NCBI RefSeq assembly: GCF_016775705.1
Contig: NZ_CP068760.1
Span: 3,534,001-3,598,000 of the forward strand
DNA: 64,000 nt
Direction of reading: 5' to 3'
Source: Chryseobacterium cucumeris
Lineage (GTDB): Bacteria; Bacteroidota; Bacteroidia; Flavobacteriales; Weeksellaceae
This document shows positions 1-8,821 of the stretch, piece after piece. The notes under the pieces are model-generated. The model did not search any database. It was not told where the DNA came from and worked only from the letters and a program-made list of their open reading frames with translations. The position numbers were made by a program, and so were the translations under genes. The stretch's first letter is position 1; every line of letters starts with the position of its first letter.

Positions 1-1650
1 AGAGCGATCGGACTAAGCCCGATTAATAACGTTGTAGATATTACCAACTATATTCTTCACGGATACGGACAGCCGCTTCACGCATTTGATGCAGATAAAA
101 TTGCAGATAAAAAAGTGAAAGTAGGTGTAGTAAAACCGGGAACAAAATTTACAACTTTAGATGGTGTTGAAAGAACATTGAATGGTTCTGAAATCATGAT
201 CAAAGACGGTAAAGATAAACCGATGTGTATTGCCGGAGTATTCGGAGGTGAGAATTCAGGAGTATCTGAAACTACAAAAACAATATTCCTTGAAAGTGCT
301 TACTTCAACCCGATTGCAGTGAGAAAAGGAGCAAAAGCGCATAGCTTGAATACAGATGCTTCTTTCAGATTTGAGAGAGGAGTAGACCCGAATCTTACCA
401 GAACAGCCATCACTCACGCTATTAAAATGATTCAGGAAATTGCTGAAGGTAAATTGGTAGGTGACTTATTGGAAGAATATCCTAAGAAAATAGAGGACAA
501 TTACGTGATCCTTAGATTCTCTAAAATTGAGCAGATTTTAGGAACAAAAATCCACAGAGAAAAAGTAAAGGAAATCTTAAAAGCATTGGAAATTCAGGTT
601 TTAAATGAAATTCCAAACGGTTTCGAAATCTCAGTTCCTGCATACAGAGCAGATGTAACAAGAGAAATTGACGTGATTGAAGAGATTTTAAGAATCTACG
701 GATACAATAAAATTGATGCTCCACAGAAGATTTCATTTACTCCTGTTAAGCTAAGTGCTAACGATCAGGATGAACTGGAAAACAGCTGGGCAAGAACTTT
801 ACAAGGCCTTGGTTTCAATGAAGTAATGAACAACTCTTTAACTTCTGTAAAAGATGAAACAGATGCTGTAAAACTATTGAATCCTTTAAGCGGAGATTTA
901 GCATTCATGAGAAAGTCTTTATTGGAAGGACTTCTTCAGAATACAGTATACAATATCAACAGAAAAAATCAGGATATCAAATTCTTCGAATTAGGAAAAA
1001 TTTATCACAAAAAAGATAAATACGAAGAAAGAAAACAACTGGCATTACTGGTTTCCGGAAGAGACGTTGCAGAAAACTGGCTTCAGCCAAAATCTGCGGT
1101 AAGCTTCTATAACCTTAAAGCGTATGTAAAAGTTTTATTGGAAAGATTGGCTGTAGATTACAAAGAAGTAGCTCTAACTGATGACAGATTCTCTGATGCA
1201 TTGGTATATGAAGCGGATGGTAAAGCATTGGTAAGAATCGGAAAAGTAGCGCCTGCCTTATTGAAAGACTTTGATATTGATCAGGAATGTTTCTATGCAG
1301 AAATTGAACTGGAATTTGCTCAGGAGTTACGTTCTAAAAATGAATTGAAATTCAAAGATATTCCGAAGTTTAACAAAATCAGAAGAGACTTAGCTTTATT
1401 GATTGATAAAACAGTTAACTATCAGGATTTATACCAGACGGCTAAGAAGAACAAATCTCCATTCATTAAAAACATTAATCTGTTCGATGTGTATGAAGGT
1501 AAAAATCTTCCTGAAGGTAAGAAGTCTTATGCAATGAGCTTCGAACTGTTAAACGAAGAAAAAACACTGGAAGAAAAAGAGATTACAGAGGTAATGGATT
1601 CTCTGATCAAAGCTTTCCAGAAAGAATTCAACGCTGAGTTGAGATCTTAA
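1..1650 (+). CDS. pheT: Phenylalanine–tRNA ligase beta subunit (5' truncated)
   Basis: Charges tRNA-Phe together with the alpha subunit in the cytoplasm. The reading frame is open from the first base of the window (GLSPINNVVDITNY, then GQPLHAFD), so the gene starts upstream; the first in-window ATG at 115 is internal. The visible part covers the end of the B3/B4 region, the B5 DNA-binding-like domain (around IEEILRIYGYNKI), the core, and the C-terminal ferredoxin-like anticodon-binding domain (KFNKIRRDLALLIDK to the end). The N-terminal tRNA-binding domain is outside the window. A strong intrinsic terminator follows the stop. Identification is by family recognition of characteristic PheT motifs. 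Confidence 0.97.
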   Translation, partial: RAIGLSPINNVVDITNYILHGYGQPLHAFDADKIADKKVKVGVVKPGTKFTTLDGVERTLNGSEIMIKDGKDKPMCIAGVFGGENSGVSETTKTIFLESAYFNPIAVRKGAKAHSLNTDASFRFERGVDPNLTRTAITHAIKMIQEIAEGKLVGDLLEEYPKKIEDNYVILRFSKIEQILGTKIHREKVKEILKALEIQVLNEIPNGFEISVPAYRADVTREIDVIEEILRIYGYNKIDAPQKISFTPVKLSANDQDELENSWARTLQGLGFNEVMNNSLTSVKDETDAVKLLNPLSGDLAFMRKSLLEGLLQNTVYNINRKNQDIKFFELGKIYHKKDKYEERKQLALLVSGRDVAENWLQPKSAVSFYNLKAYVKVLLERLAVDYKEVALTDDRFSDALVYEADGKALVRIGKVAPALLKDFDIDQECFYAEIELEFAQELRSKNELKFKDIPKFNKIRRDLALLIDKTVNYQDLYQTAKKNKSPFIKNINLFDVYEGKNLPEGKKSYAMSFELLNEEKTLEEKEITEVMDSLIKAFQKEFNAELRS

Positions 1651-1680
1651 TCATTGAAAATATATATTTCAACATAATAG

Positions 1681-1710
1681 AAACGGACTTGTTTAAGTCC
1701 GTTTTTTTGT
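1681..1710 (+). terminator. Intrinsic terminator of pheT
   Basis: A perfect 10-bp stem (AAACGGACTT / AAGTCCGTTT) with a four-base loop is followed directly by a T-run, 30 bases after the pheT stop. Confidence 0.9.
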
Positions 1711-1733
1711 TTTATTGCGTTGTTGTTAGGCTT

Positions 1734-1794
1734 GGGCTAAAGCCAAATGAATTTTTGTGGATAGAAAAACGGGCTAAAGCCCGTTCCTATTGAA
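1734..1794 (+). repeat. REP-like element, copy 1 (GGCTAAAGCC / ACGGGCTAAAGCCCGT)
   Basis: Two short palindromes in tandem: GGCTAAAGCC and ACGGGCTAAAGCCCGT, followed by TCCTATTGA. A diverged copy lies in inverse orientation at 16512–16591. The two-hairpin layout resembles REP elements mobilised in trans by REP-associated tyrosine transposases; no such transposase is in this window, so mobility is inference. Confidence 0.7.
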
Positions 1795-2149
1795 TTGCAT
1801 TAGTGATATTAGTGAAAATATTAATGTTATTCGTGTTTAAAATGGAAATTTTGTATAAAAACAATCTATCCACAGTCTTTATCACTCCGTAAGAGTCTCA
1901 ATATATTTTATAAACCAATTATGGTATAGATTCCTTGCTTTGCTCGGAATGACAAGGGTATAGTATTAAAATTTTATAGGAGATAAAATCTTTGCGCCTT
2001 AAACTCTTTGCATATTAACAAATTTGCGTCTTTGCGTTTTCCAACTTATGACCGCATAATAAGATCTTTTGCTCGGAAAAATATTCAAAATATCAAATGT
2101 TAAAGAATAATAAAATTTACGGCAGCCCGTTTAAATAATATAATTTCCG

Positions 2150-2157
2150 TAAATTTG
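2150..2157 (+). promoter_or_regulatory. −7 element TAAATTTG
   Basis: Exact match to the Bacteroidetes −7 consensus TAnnTTTG, 21 bases before the META lipoprotein ATG. No good TTG box is seen 19–21 bases upstream, so support is partial. Confidence 0.45.
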
Positions 2158-2178
2158 GGTTAATTCAAAAAGAAAAAA

Positions 2179-2589
2179 ATGAAAAATCTTTTTTTAAGTA
2201 TATGTACAGCTGCAGTATTGGCTTCATGTGGATCTATGACAAGCCCGTCTGCATCTAAAGTAGGAAAAGCTCAGCCTGCTCTTGCCAGCACAAAATGGAC
2301 ATTGGCTGAAACGGTAAAAGGTAAAGTTCCGACATTGAATATTGAAGGAGAAAAGATCACCGGAAATGCGGGATGTAACAACTATTTCGGAACGGCTACC
2401 ATAGATCCGTCTACAGGAAGTTTTACAGCCGGACAGATGGGATCTACAAAAATGATGTGCAGCAACATCGGGGTAGAACAGAACTTTATGGATATGATGG
2501 GGAAAGCTAACAAATATGTGGTTTCCGGAAATACTTTAGAATTGTACAAAGACAATCTTTTGCTATTAAAATTCACTAAATCAGAATAA
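2179..2589 (+). CDS. META-domain (HslJ-like) lipoprotein
   Basis: A 136-residue protein with a lipoprotein signal (lipobox ending LASC, Cys17), so probably anchored in the periplasm or outer membrane. The rest is one META domain (HslJ type): a TKWTLAE strand near residue 39, then GNAGCNNYFG, the signature GCNxYxG loop of the family, and a C-terminal strand ending LLLLKF. HslJ relatives are linked to heat shock and novobiocin resistance in E. coli, but no biochemical activity is established. It appears monocistronic, with its own −7 element and a bidirectional terminator after it. Confidence 0.85.
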   Translation: MKNLFLSICTAAVLASCGSMTSPSASKVGKAQPALASTKWTLAETVKGKVPTLNIEGEKITGNAGCNNYFGTATIDPSTGSFTAGQMGSTKMMCSNIGVEQNFMDMMGKANKYVVSGNTLELYKDNLLLLKFTKSE

Positions 2590-2596
2590 AAAAACA

Positions 2597-2622
2597 AAAG
2601 GAACTCAATTGAGTTCCTTTTT
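2597..2622. terminator. Bidirectional terminator
   Basis: Perfect palindrome AAAAGGAACTCAATTGAGTTCCTTTT between convergent genes, with A-rich and T-rich flanks, so it can serve both strands. Confidence 0.85.
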
Positions 2623-2638
2623 TATGTTTAGAGTGTTA

Positions 2639-2878
2639 TTAATCTTCCTCTTCTTCGTCGTACTTAGCCAACTCTTCATCGCACCATTTGAATGCTGCTT
2701 CTACTACTTTAGTAGCCTCGTCTGCCATCGTTTCTTCATCATCACCTTCAAGATCATCTAACCACTCAACTTCTTCTTCCTCAACGTTTAAGATAAATCT
2801 TGGATATTCTGTATGAACCACGAATAGATCCTCTGGAAATTCCGAATTATCTGCTAATAAAAACTTTGGTAATTTCAT
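2639..2878 (-). CDS. Small conserved acidic protein
   Basis: A 79-residue, strongly acidic protein: a globular N-terminal half (MKLPKFLLADNSEFPEDLFV, then HTEYPRFILN) and an Asp/Glu-rich C-terminus ending YDEEEED. No signal peptide. It resembles a small uncharacterised family widespread in Bacteroidetes; I know of no assigned function. A TATCTTTG −7 element (plus-strand 2901–2908) lies 22 bases upstream, so it can be transcribed apart from the dehydrogenase gene behind it. Confidence 0.8.
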   Translation of the reverse strand: MKLPKFLLADNSEFPEDLFVVHTEYPRFILNVEEEEVEWLDDLEGDDEETMADEATKVVEAAFKWCDEELAKYDEEEED

Positions 2879-2923
2879 TTTTTTAATGTTTTAACTTTCT
2901 CAAAGATAATTAAAATTATTGAT

Positions 2924-3823
2924 TTAAGATGACTTCAAAAACATTTTTGAAACTTTTTCAGCTTTTTTGCTTTCAGAATAATCGTAGAACCCTTCTCCTG
3001 ATTTTACACCCAGTTTTCCGGCTGTCACCATATTCACAAGCAGTGGGTTCGGAGCGTACTTAGGATTTTTGAAACCGTCATACATAACGTTCAGAATAGC
3101 AAGGCATACATCAAGACCAATAAAGTCTGCCAGCTGAAGCGGACCCATTGGATGAGCCATTCCCAGTTTCATTACCGTATCAATTTCTTCTACACCAGCC
3201 ACTCCGTTGTAAAGAGTCTCGATAGATTCATTGATCATTGGCATTAGAATTCTGTTCGCCACAAAACCAGGGTAGTCATTCACTTCTACTGGAACTTTAC
3301 CCAAAGTTTTACTCATTTCATAAATGGCATCAAAAGTCTCCTTGGAAGTTGAATATCCCTTGATGATTTCTACCAGTTTCATAATAGGAACCGGGTTCAT
3401 AAAGTGCATACCGATTACTTTATCAGCTCTTTTGGTAGCCGCAGCAATTTTTGTGATAGAAATAGAAGAAGTATTGGTTGCAAGGATACAATTGGCAGGA
3501 GCCAGCTCATCCATCTGGCCGAAGATCTTCAGTTTAAGATCAAGATTTTCAGTAGCAGCCTCTACAATAAGATCAGCAGATCCTGCAGCCTCATTCAATG
3601 CTGTAAAAGTAGTGATGTTACCTAATGTTTCAGCTTTTTGCTCCTCTGTAAGGTTTCCTTTTGCAATGATTCTGTCAAGATTGGTAGTAATGGTTTTTAA
3701 ACCTCTGTCCAAAGCTTCCTGGGATACATCTACAAGATTTACTTTAAAACCGCTTTGTGCGAAAGTATGTGCAATACCATTTCCCATGGTTCCCGCTCCG
3801 ATAACTACAATGTTTTTGATCAT
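2924..3823 (-). CDS. 3-hydroxybutyryl-CoA dehydrogenase
   Basis: Catalyses NAD(P)-dependent interconversion of 3-hydroxyacyl-CoA and acetoacetyl-CoA in fatty acid, butyrate or phenylacetate metabolism. The N-terminus has the Rossmann dinucleotide motif (VIGAGTMGNGIAHTFAQSG). The family segment GMHFMNPVPIMKLVEII includes the catalytic His, and the C-terminal helical domain contains YPGFVANRILMPMINE and GPLQLADFIGLD. At 299 residues it has the length of single-domain Hbd/PaaH proteins. It lies seven bases downstream of the small secreted-protein gene and is probably co-transcribed with it. The physiological pathway cannot be told from the context. Confidence 0.93.
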   Translation of the reverse strand: MIKNIVVIGAGTMGNGIAHTFAQSGFKVNLVDVSQEALDRGLKTITTNLDRIIAKGNLTEEQKAETLGNITTFTALNEAAGSADLIVEAATENLDLKLKIFGQMDELAPANCILATNTSSISITKIAAATKRADKVIGMHFMNPVPIMKLVEIIKGYSTSKETFDAIYEMSKTLGKVPVEVNDYPGFVANRILMPMINESIETLYNGVAGVEEIDTVMKLGMAHPMGPLQLADFIGLDVCLAILNVMYDGFKNPKYAPNPLLVNMVTAGKLGVKSGEGFYDYSESKKAEKVSKMFLKSS

Positions 3824-3830
3824 TTTTCCT

Positions 3831-4241
3831 TTATTTTTTATAGATAGTTAAATTTTTTGCGTCTGTAAGGTCAGATTGTGTGACAACAGCTGTTGAATCA
3901 AAGGTAACATTTCCTACACTCTGGCTTTTTTTACTGTTATTCTGATTGGAAACAGTAGCCGTTAAACCTCTTATCAATCGTTTTTTCTGATTCTTTGTAA
4001 GAAAATCGGTGCCAACATACAATGTATATTCGCCTTCTCTTCCCATCCCTTTTTGGATCAGGACTTCCAGGCTTTTGATCTGGCTTTTGTTCTTAAATTC
4101 TTTCAGAAAGCTCATCACAGGCTTATCAGAGGCAGGGCCACAGCATACACTTCCGTAGCTGATCTCTAAATAATTCTGATTCTTCTGAGCGTAAAAGAAT
4201 GTGAAAGCAAACAGAGCCGTTGTTAGTATTATTTTTTTCAT
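3831..4241 (-). CDS. Secreted protein of unknown function
   Basis: A 136-residue protein with a signal peptide (hydrophobic stretch, cleavage probably after FFYAQ). The mature part contains a double cysteine (YGSVCCGPASDKP) and is rich in Lys, Ser and Asn. The YGSVCCGPAS segment suggests structural or metal-binding cysteines, but I do not recognise a family. It lies between the beta-lactamase gene (31 bases upstream) and the hydroxybutyryl-CoA dehydrogenase gene, all on the same strand. Confidence 0.7.
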   Translation of the reverse strand: MKKIILTTALFAFTFFYAQKNQNYLEISYGSVCCGPASDKPVMSFLKEFKNKSQIKSLEVLIQKGMGREGEYTLYVGTDFLTKNQKKRLIRGLTATVSNQNNSKKSQSVGNVTFDSTAVVTQSDLTDAKNLTIYKK

Positions 4242-4272
4242 GTTAAATCGCTTTAAAAATAAGCTTAAAATT

Positions 4273-5151
4273 TTACTTATTAAAATATTCCCAAACCTCT
4301 CTGGAAATATCTGAAATCATCCTGCAGTTGACTGCATCCGTTTCCGTTGAATTACTGACAAATACGGCTAATGCATAATGTTTTCCATTCGGTAAAGTAA
4401 TGATTCCTATTTCATTTTCCGCACCTGTCAAACCTGCTTTATTTTTCCCGGAAGCTCCCGTTTTTCTTGCCACGGGAGTGTTTTTGGGAAGTTGTTCCAC
4501 CATTTTATTCAATCCTGTGGAAGTAGACCATAGTACTTTCATCAGATAATCTGTAGATTTTTTGGAAAGTATTTTCCCGTCATAGAATTTTTTAAGGATA
4601 TCGACTGCTGATTTTGTAGTACTGTAATTTTCATATTGAACATTCCAGTCTTTATGCATGTCTTCTTCATTATATTTGATCTGAAAACCTTGTACCCCTT
4701 TGGAATCCATGAATTTCTGAACAGTCTGGGTACCTCCCAATAACCTGAGAAGAATATCACAGCCGTTGTTATCACTTTTGGCAACCGTATATTCAATCAC
4801 TTCACTTAACGGAACTTCAACATCTTTTCCTGCATATTGATCACGAAGCGGCGACCACGTATTCTCTAGTAAATTTGACTGATCCAGTTTAATTTTCTGA
4901 TCCAGAGAAAGCTTTCCCTGGTCTATGGCATTCAGAACCGCTGCGGCAATGTGAAACTTGAATACACTTTGCATTGGCAGCTTTTTGTCTGCGTTTTTAT
5001 TGTATGTAAAACCATTTTCAAAACCTAGGACAGAAACGCCCACAGTAGCTTTTTTGTTCTTAAGGATTGAGTTTATTTTCTGTTCTAATAAAGAAGTCTG
5101 GGCAAAGGTAAATGCTGAAATCAAAAGGAAAAAGAATGCTGTTTTTTTCAT
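4273..5151 (-). CDS. bla: Class A beta-lactamase (CIA/CGA/PER/VEB-like)
   Basis: Serine beta-lactamase exported to the periplasm (signal peptide about residues 1–17, cleavage after FAQ). All catalytic landmarks are present: SVFK (nucleophile Ser62, Lys65), SDN (126–128), the omega-loop glutamate Glu162 in NEEDMHKDW, and KTG (230–232). His at the fifth position of the ExxxH loop, instead of Asn170 (Ambler), is a hallmark of the PER-like subgroup. In that subgroup, which includes the intrinsic enzymes of Chryseobacterium (CIA-1, CGA-1), the phenotype is extended-spectrum cephalosporinase. No mobile element flanks the gene, so it looks intrinsic. The precise allele cannot be named from sequence reading alone. 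Confidence 0.93.
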   Translation of the reverse strand: MKKTAFFFLLISAFTFAQTSLLEQKINSILKNKKATVGVSVLGFENGFTYNKNADKKLPMQSVFKFHIAAAVLNAIDQGKLSLDQKIKLDQSNLLENTWSPLRDQYAGKDVEVPLSEVIEYTVAKSDNNGCDILLRLLGGTQTVQKFMDSKGVQGFQIKYNEEDMHKDWNVQYENYSTTKSAVDILKKFYDGKILSKKSTDYLMKVLWSTSTGLNKMVEQLPKNTPVARKTGASGKNKAGLTGAENEIGIITLPNGKHYALAVFVSNSTETDAVNCRMISDISREVWEYFNK

Positions 5152-5163
5152 AATATGATCATT

Positions 5164-5197
5164 AAAAAAGCCCTCTTCTGAAGACCGGAAGAGAGCT
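5164..5197 (-). terminator. Intrinsic terminator downstream of the GH5 gene
   Basis: On the minus strand, a 10-bp stem AGCTCTCTTC / GAAGAGGGCT (one G·U pair) precedes a U-run, between the GH5 stop and the beta-lactamase start. It separates the two transcription units. Confidence 0.8.
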
Positions 5198-5217
5198 GCA
5201 ATTTAAGACAATTATTA

Positions 5218-6948
5218 CTATTTTAATTCAAAATAATTCAGATTTACTCCATCATTTTCAAAGACGATTCTGATCTTGTTTTCCCCTTTCTGAAGGCTGA
5301 TGTTTTTTGCAGTAACCGTTTTCCAGTTTTCATTTCCACCCGTAGATGACAATGATACTGTAGCTAAAACTTTTCCGGAAGCCGTTTCAATTCTTATTTT
5401 AGCATCGTTGGCAGCAGAATATCTGATGTCCAGAGTATAATTTGCATCTCCTTTTGATCGAAGCGTATACTGAAGCCATTCTCCGGTTTCTGTTTTTCCT
5501 ACATAATACTGATTGGTAACTTTATCATTACATTTATAAATATCCACCCCGTCATTTCTCATCTGCTGTCCGGAGTTCCACTCCGATCTTTTTGCCGGAT
5601 CACTTACCCAGAGATTGATAAAATCCTTATCCAGATAGGCAGCACCCATTCTTCCCAAATCATATTCTGAAGCAAATATTCTTCCCGGAGCCTGGTGATT
5701 TCTGAAAGGTTTTGTAGAAGCATCTGTAATCTGTCTGAACATCGCATCAATCACATCCCTTTTAATTTCCGTGTTGTTCAGCTTATAATTGTCGGCAATC
5801 TGTAATAGAGCTTTTCTTGCATACTCTTTAGAAGGCTTTTCACCTCCGTTTTTCCAGTAATCCAACAGCTTTTCATATTCAGGAGTGATTTTTACATTGG
5901 TAATTCCCGCGATATTATCAATCTTTTTCATCGGCCAGAAGGCGTATCCTATATTATGCTTGCCTAAAAGCTGAATCAACTCAGTAAACCATACATTAGA
6001 GTTTTCTCCCGTTTCTCCAAGCCATATCGGCATATTGTGTTTCTCTCTGAGATCCAGCGCGAATTGAATGGTTTGATCATCATTGTAATTCCAGTATTTA
6101 TGAAAGCTGAAAGCCATATTGTTATCCCAGATTGCTGGTAATCCGTTATAATTATTTCCCCAGCCGTTTCCTTCAATAAAAATAATATGTTTTTTATCAA
6201 CTTCTCTAATAGCTGCAGTGATGTCTTTCTGAAGTTTCCAGAGCGGAGCATTGGATATTTCATCTGTACCATTCGGGTTTTTACCTGTGAAGTTGATGTT
6301 AGGTTCATTAATCAGATCATAGCCTCCAATCCATGGATTATCTTTATACCGCTCAGCTAGTTTTTTCCAAAGCGCAATCGTTTTTCTCTGGTTTTCTTCA
6401 TTAGCCCAAAGTGAAGGCTTGGATTTGTCATTATCAGAGATGTTCGCATCATTTCCCTGACCTCCCGGAGCTGCATGCAGATCCAGAATAAGGTATATTT
6501 TATTATCGGTGCACCATTGAAGAAGATCATCAGTCATTTTAAAACCTTCCTCCAGCCATGTATCTTTTCCTTTTGCAGGTTCTTTTTCAATAGGAAGGGT
6601 GTAAAGGTTGTAATGCATCGGCAACCTTATCGAATTGAATCCTGCTTTGGCTAAAAAGTCGATATCTTGCTTTGTGATTCCATTTTTCAGGTAAGCTTTG
6701 TAGAACTCATTCATTCCGTCTTCACCAATCAGTTCAGCAATTTTCTCCTTAATCTTATACTGTGGGCCGGCGAAATCAGCAGTTTTCAGCATATATCCTT
6801 CCTGTAGCATCCAACCGCCGAGCCCAAGGCCTTTCAATTGAATATTTTCACCTTTATCATTAACGATTTTTTGTCCTGAAGTCTTCAGTAATTGTGATGT
6901 CCCAAATTGAGACAATAAAAGTGCGGATAATAGAATGGCTCTTTTCAT
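5218..6948 (-). CDS. GH5-family endoglucanase-like enzyme with C-terminal CBM6
   Basis: A 576-residue secreted glycoside hydrolase. A signal peptide covers about residues 1–18. The GH5 TIM barrel (about 20–370) contains RLPMHYN, the acid/base Glu215 in DLINEPN and the nucleophile Glu312 in WLGETGE. These are retaining-mechanism residues typical of cellulases and exo-beta-1,3-glucanases. The last ~135 residues resemble a CBM6 carbohydrate-binding module (GEWLQYTL, YTLDIRYSA, NYFELK end). The exact glucan substrate is not determinable; cellulose, beta-1,3-glucan and mixed-linkage glucan are all possible. It has its own terminator and stands alone. Confidence 0.88.
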   Translation of the reverse strand: MKRAILLSALLLSQFGTSQLLKTSGQKIVNDKGENIQLKGLGLGGWMLQEGYMLKTADFAGPQYKIKEKIAELIGEDGMNEFYKAYLKNGITKQDIDFLAKAGFNSIRLPMHYNLYTLPIEKEPAKGKDTWLEEGFKMTDDLLQWCTDNKIYLILDLHAAPGGQGNDANISDNDKSKPSLWANEENQRKTIALWKKLAERYKDNPWIGGYDLINEPNINFTGKNPNGTDEISNAPLWKLQKDITAAIREVDKKHIIFIEGNGWGNNYNGLPAIWDNNMAFSFHKYWNYNDDQTIQFALDLREKHNMPIWLGETGENSNVWFTELIQLLGKHNIGYAFWPMKKIDNIAGITNVKITPEYEKLLDYWKNGGEKPSKEYARKALLQIADNYKLNNTEIKRDVIDAMFRQITDASTKPFRNHQAPGRIFASEYDLGRMGAAYLDKDFINLWVSDPAKRSEWNSGQQMRNDGVDIYKCNDKVTNQYYVGKTETGEWLQYTLRSKGDANYTLDIRYSAANDAKIRIETASGKVLATVSLSSTGGNENWKTVTAKNISLQKGENKIRIVFENDGVNLNYFELK

Positions 6949-6988
6949 AGTAGTTTCAATGATTTAAATAATAGGAATTTTTTAGAAA

Positions 6989-7723
6989 TTAGTCATAATG
7001 AATGGTGGCATCATAGTAAGAATCTACATTCAGACCATTTATTCTGCCAGGAATCCATTGCGTGTGTAAAACAAAATCTTTCAATTGTTTATTGAATTGT
7101 TTTTCAAATATATTGTTTTTTTTGTTTTGAAATTCACTTTTTACTGATAAATCCTTAATTTTTCCGTTTTTAGTAATAATAAAAGAAGCTGAAGTGTAGG
7201 AATAAAACTTTTCCTTTTTTGATTTATATCCTTGGGGAGTAGGAAATTTTTTTAGATAATCAGTTTGTAGTTTTTCAAACTGATTGTCTGCGGTAGAGTT
7301 AGGATAGCGCGAAATATCATCACATTCTTCATATGAAAATATTTCATCGGGATGATTTTTTATAAACAGTTGCTTTGCGGTAAAGCGCAATGAGTCTATA
7401 AATTTCTTTCCGAATCTTTTTAAAATAAGTCTGTTCATCTCGATTTCCCGGCAGTTTTCATACTGATCATTCGGAAACCTTACACAAGATATGGGAATTT
7501 GCTGTGTTTTTATATGATTCTGATTCAGAAGCTCTATAAATTCCTTTTCACCCAGATAATCATAGCCTAAGCCAGAGAAATTGGTCCAGGTATAATTTTT
7601 ATAATTGAAATCATTTTGTGCCTGCTTTTTTTGATCATCACAATCTATCTCGTAACCATTTTTTTTCTGATGACAAGATAGCATTGTGATTGCTGCCAAA
7701 AATAGTGCAGACTTTATTTTCAT
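6989..7723 (-). CDS. Lipoprotein with TonB-C-like C-terminal domain
   Basis: A 244-residue protein with a lipobox (TMLSC, Cys17). The last ~90 residues have the pattern of a TonB C-terminal domain: SASFIITKNGKIKDLSV, a helix with FEKQFNKQLKDF, then TQWIPGRINGLNVDS and a final YYDATIHYD strand. The membrane anchor and proline-rich linker of true TonB are missing, so it is one of the many TonB-C-like stand-alone proteins of Bacteroidetes, with no known function. It begins one base after the stop codon of the Gfo/Idh gene and is presumably translated from the same message. Confidence 0.7.
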   Translation of the reverse strand: MKIKSALFLAAITMLSCHQKKNGYEIDCDDQKKQAQNDFNYKNYTWTNFSGLGYDYLGEKEFIELLNQNHIKTQQIPISCVRFPNDQYENCREIEMNRLILKRFGKKFIDSLRFTAKQLFIKNHPDEIFSYEECDDISRYPNSTADNQFEKLQTDYLKKFPTPQGYKSKKEKFYSYTSASFIITKNGKIKDLSVKSEFQNKKNNIFEKQFNKQLKDFVLHTQWIPGRINGLNVDSYYDATIHYD

Positions 7724-7724
7724 G

Positions 7725-8687
7725 TTAACTGATCAGTTTCATAATCTCTAAAGCCACTTTCAATGCTTCAGTTCCATCTTCAAGAGAAACTTCTACATTT
7801 TTGTCGCCAGTAATCGCATCAGCGAAAGAATTTAATTCGTCCAGAATAGCATTGTTAGGCTGGATATTTGGATATTCAAACAGAATCTGGTTCTTTTCTC
7901 CCTCTGCATTTTCAATGATCATATCAAATGGAGTAGGGTTTTCAGGAGCATCTTTCATTCTGATCACTTCAGCCTTTTTCTCAAGGAAGTCAACGGAAAT
8001 ATAAGCATCTTTCTGGAAGAATCTGCTCTTTCTCATCGCCTTCATAGAAATTCTGGAAGTCGTAAGGTTGGCCACACATCCGTTCTCGAACTCTATTCTT
8101 GCGTTGGCAATATCCGGAGTTTTGCTGACTACACAAACACCACTTGCGTGGATATTTTTCACTTTGGATTTCGCAATGCTTAATAAGATATCAAGATCGT
8201 GAATCATAAGATCCAATACCACAGAAACATCTGTACCACGGGGATTAAATTCAGCCAGTCTGTGGATTTCAATAAACATCGGAGTACTGATGTATTCCTT
8301 GGTAGCAATAAAAGCCGGGTTGTATCGCTCAACGTGTCCTACCTGTGCTTTGATTCCTTTTTCCTGGCACAAACGAAGAATTTCTTCTGCCTGCTCAAGA
8401 GTCTGGGTTACCGGTTTTTCAATAAAGAAATGAAGGCCTTTTTCAATGGCTTTTAAGGCATAATCATAATGATAAACAGTTGGAGTGACAATATCAAGCA
8501 TGTCAATCTGCTCAAGCAATTCATCAAAATTTTCAAAATATTTATATCCGAATTCGGCTTCTAATTTCTTTCCGTTTTCAATATCTTTATCATGGAAACC
8601 TACAAATTCATATCTATCTGACTGATTAAGAAGTTTTAAATGTATTTTTCCCAAGTGTCCGGCACCTACCAAACCTGCTTTTAACAT
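7725..8687 (-). CDS. Gfo/Idh/MocA-family oxidoreductase
   Basis: NAD(P)-dependent oxidoreductase, 320 residues. The N-terminal Rossmann fold is clear (LKAGLVGAGHLGKIHLKLL), followed by the family motif FIEKPVTQTLEQAEEI with the catalytic-region EKP, and a C-terminal alpha/beta domain with EFNPRGTDVSVVLDLMIHD. I chose the ATG at 8687 because the glycine-rich motif should lie close to the N-terminus; the 17 residues of the longer frame (from 8738) have no counterpart in the family. The substrate, usually a sugar or inositol derivative, is unknown. Confidence 0.88.
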   Translation of the reverse strand: MLKAGLVGAGHLGKIHLKLLNQSDRYEFVGFHDKDIENGKKLEAEFGYKYFENFDELLEQIDMLDIVTPTVYHYDYALKAIEKGLHFFIEKPVTQTLEQAEEILRLCQEKGIKAQVGHVERYNPAFIATKEYISTPMFIEIHRLAEFNPRGTDVSVVLDLMIHDLDILLSIAKSKVKNIHASGVCVVSKTPDIANARIEFENGCVANLTTSRISMKAMRKSRFFQKDAYISVDFLEKKAEVIRMKDAPENPTPFDMIIENAEGEKNQILFEYPNIQPNNAILDELNSFADAITGDKNVEVSLEDGTEALKVALEIMKLIS

Positions 8688-8821
8688 AGCTGTATTAAAT
8701 TTTTGTAAAGATAGTGAATGTACATTTATAAAATACATGACTTTTCACTTGGTGATAGTCAGGAATGAAAGTCTTCATTCATTAAAGAAATTATACTAAA
8801 TTCACGGTTAGAAAAATAGCT

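Larger units (their letters stand above)
1651..2178. other. Long intergenic region carrying several dispersed repeats
   Basis: No gene is seen in this 528-base gap. After the pheT terminator it holds a REP-like double hairpin (1734–1794), a GGAATGACA-type repeat fragment (about 1929–1956), a stretch of the TTTGCGTCTTTGCG type (about 1991–2045) and, at the end, the −7 motif of the next gene. Fragments of the first two families recur elsewhere in the window. Confidence 0.7.

Noticed and set aside
3324..3851. 175-codon frame antisense to the hydroxybutyryl-CoA dehydrogenase gene
   Set aside because: Shadow of a strongly supported gene on the other strand.
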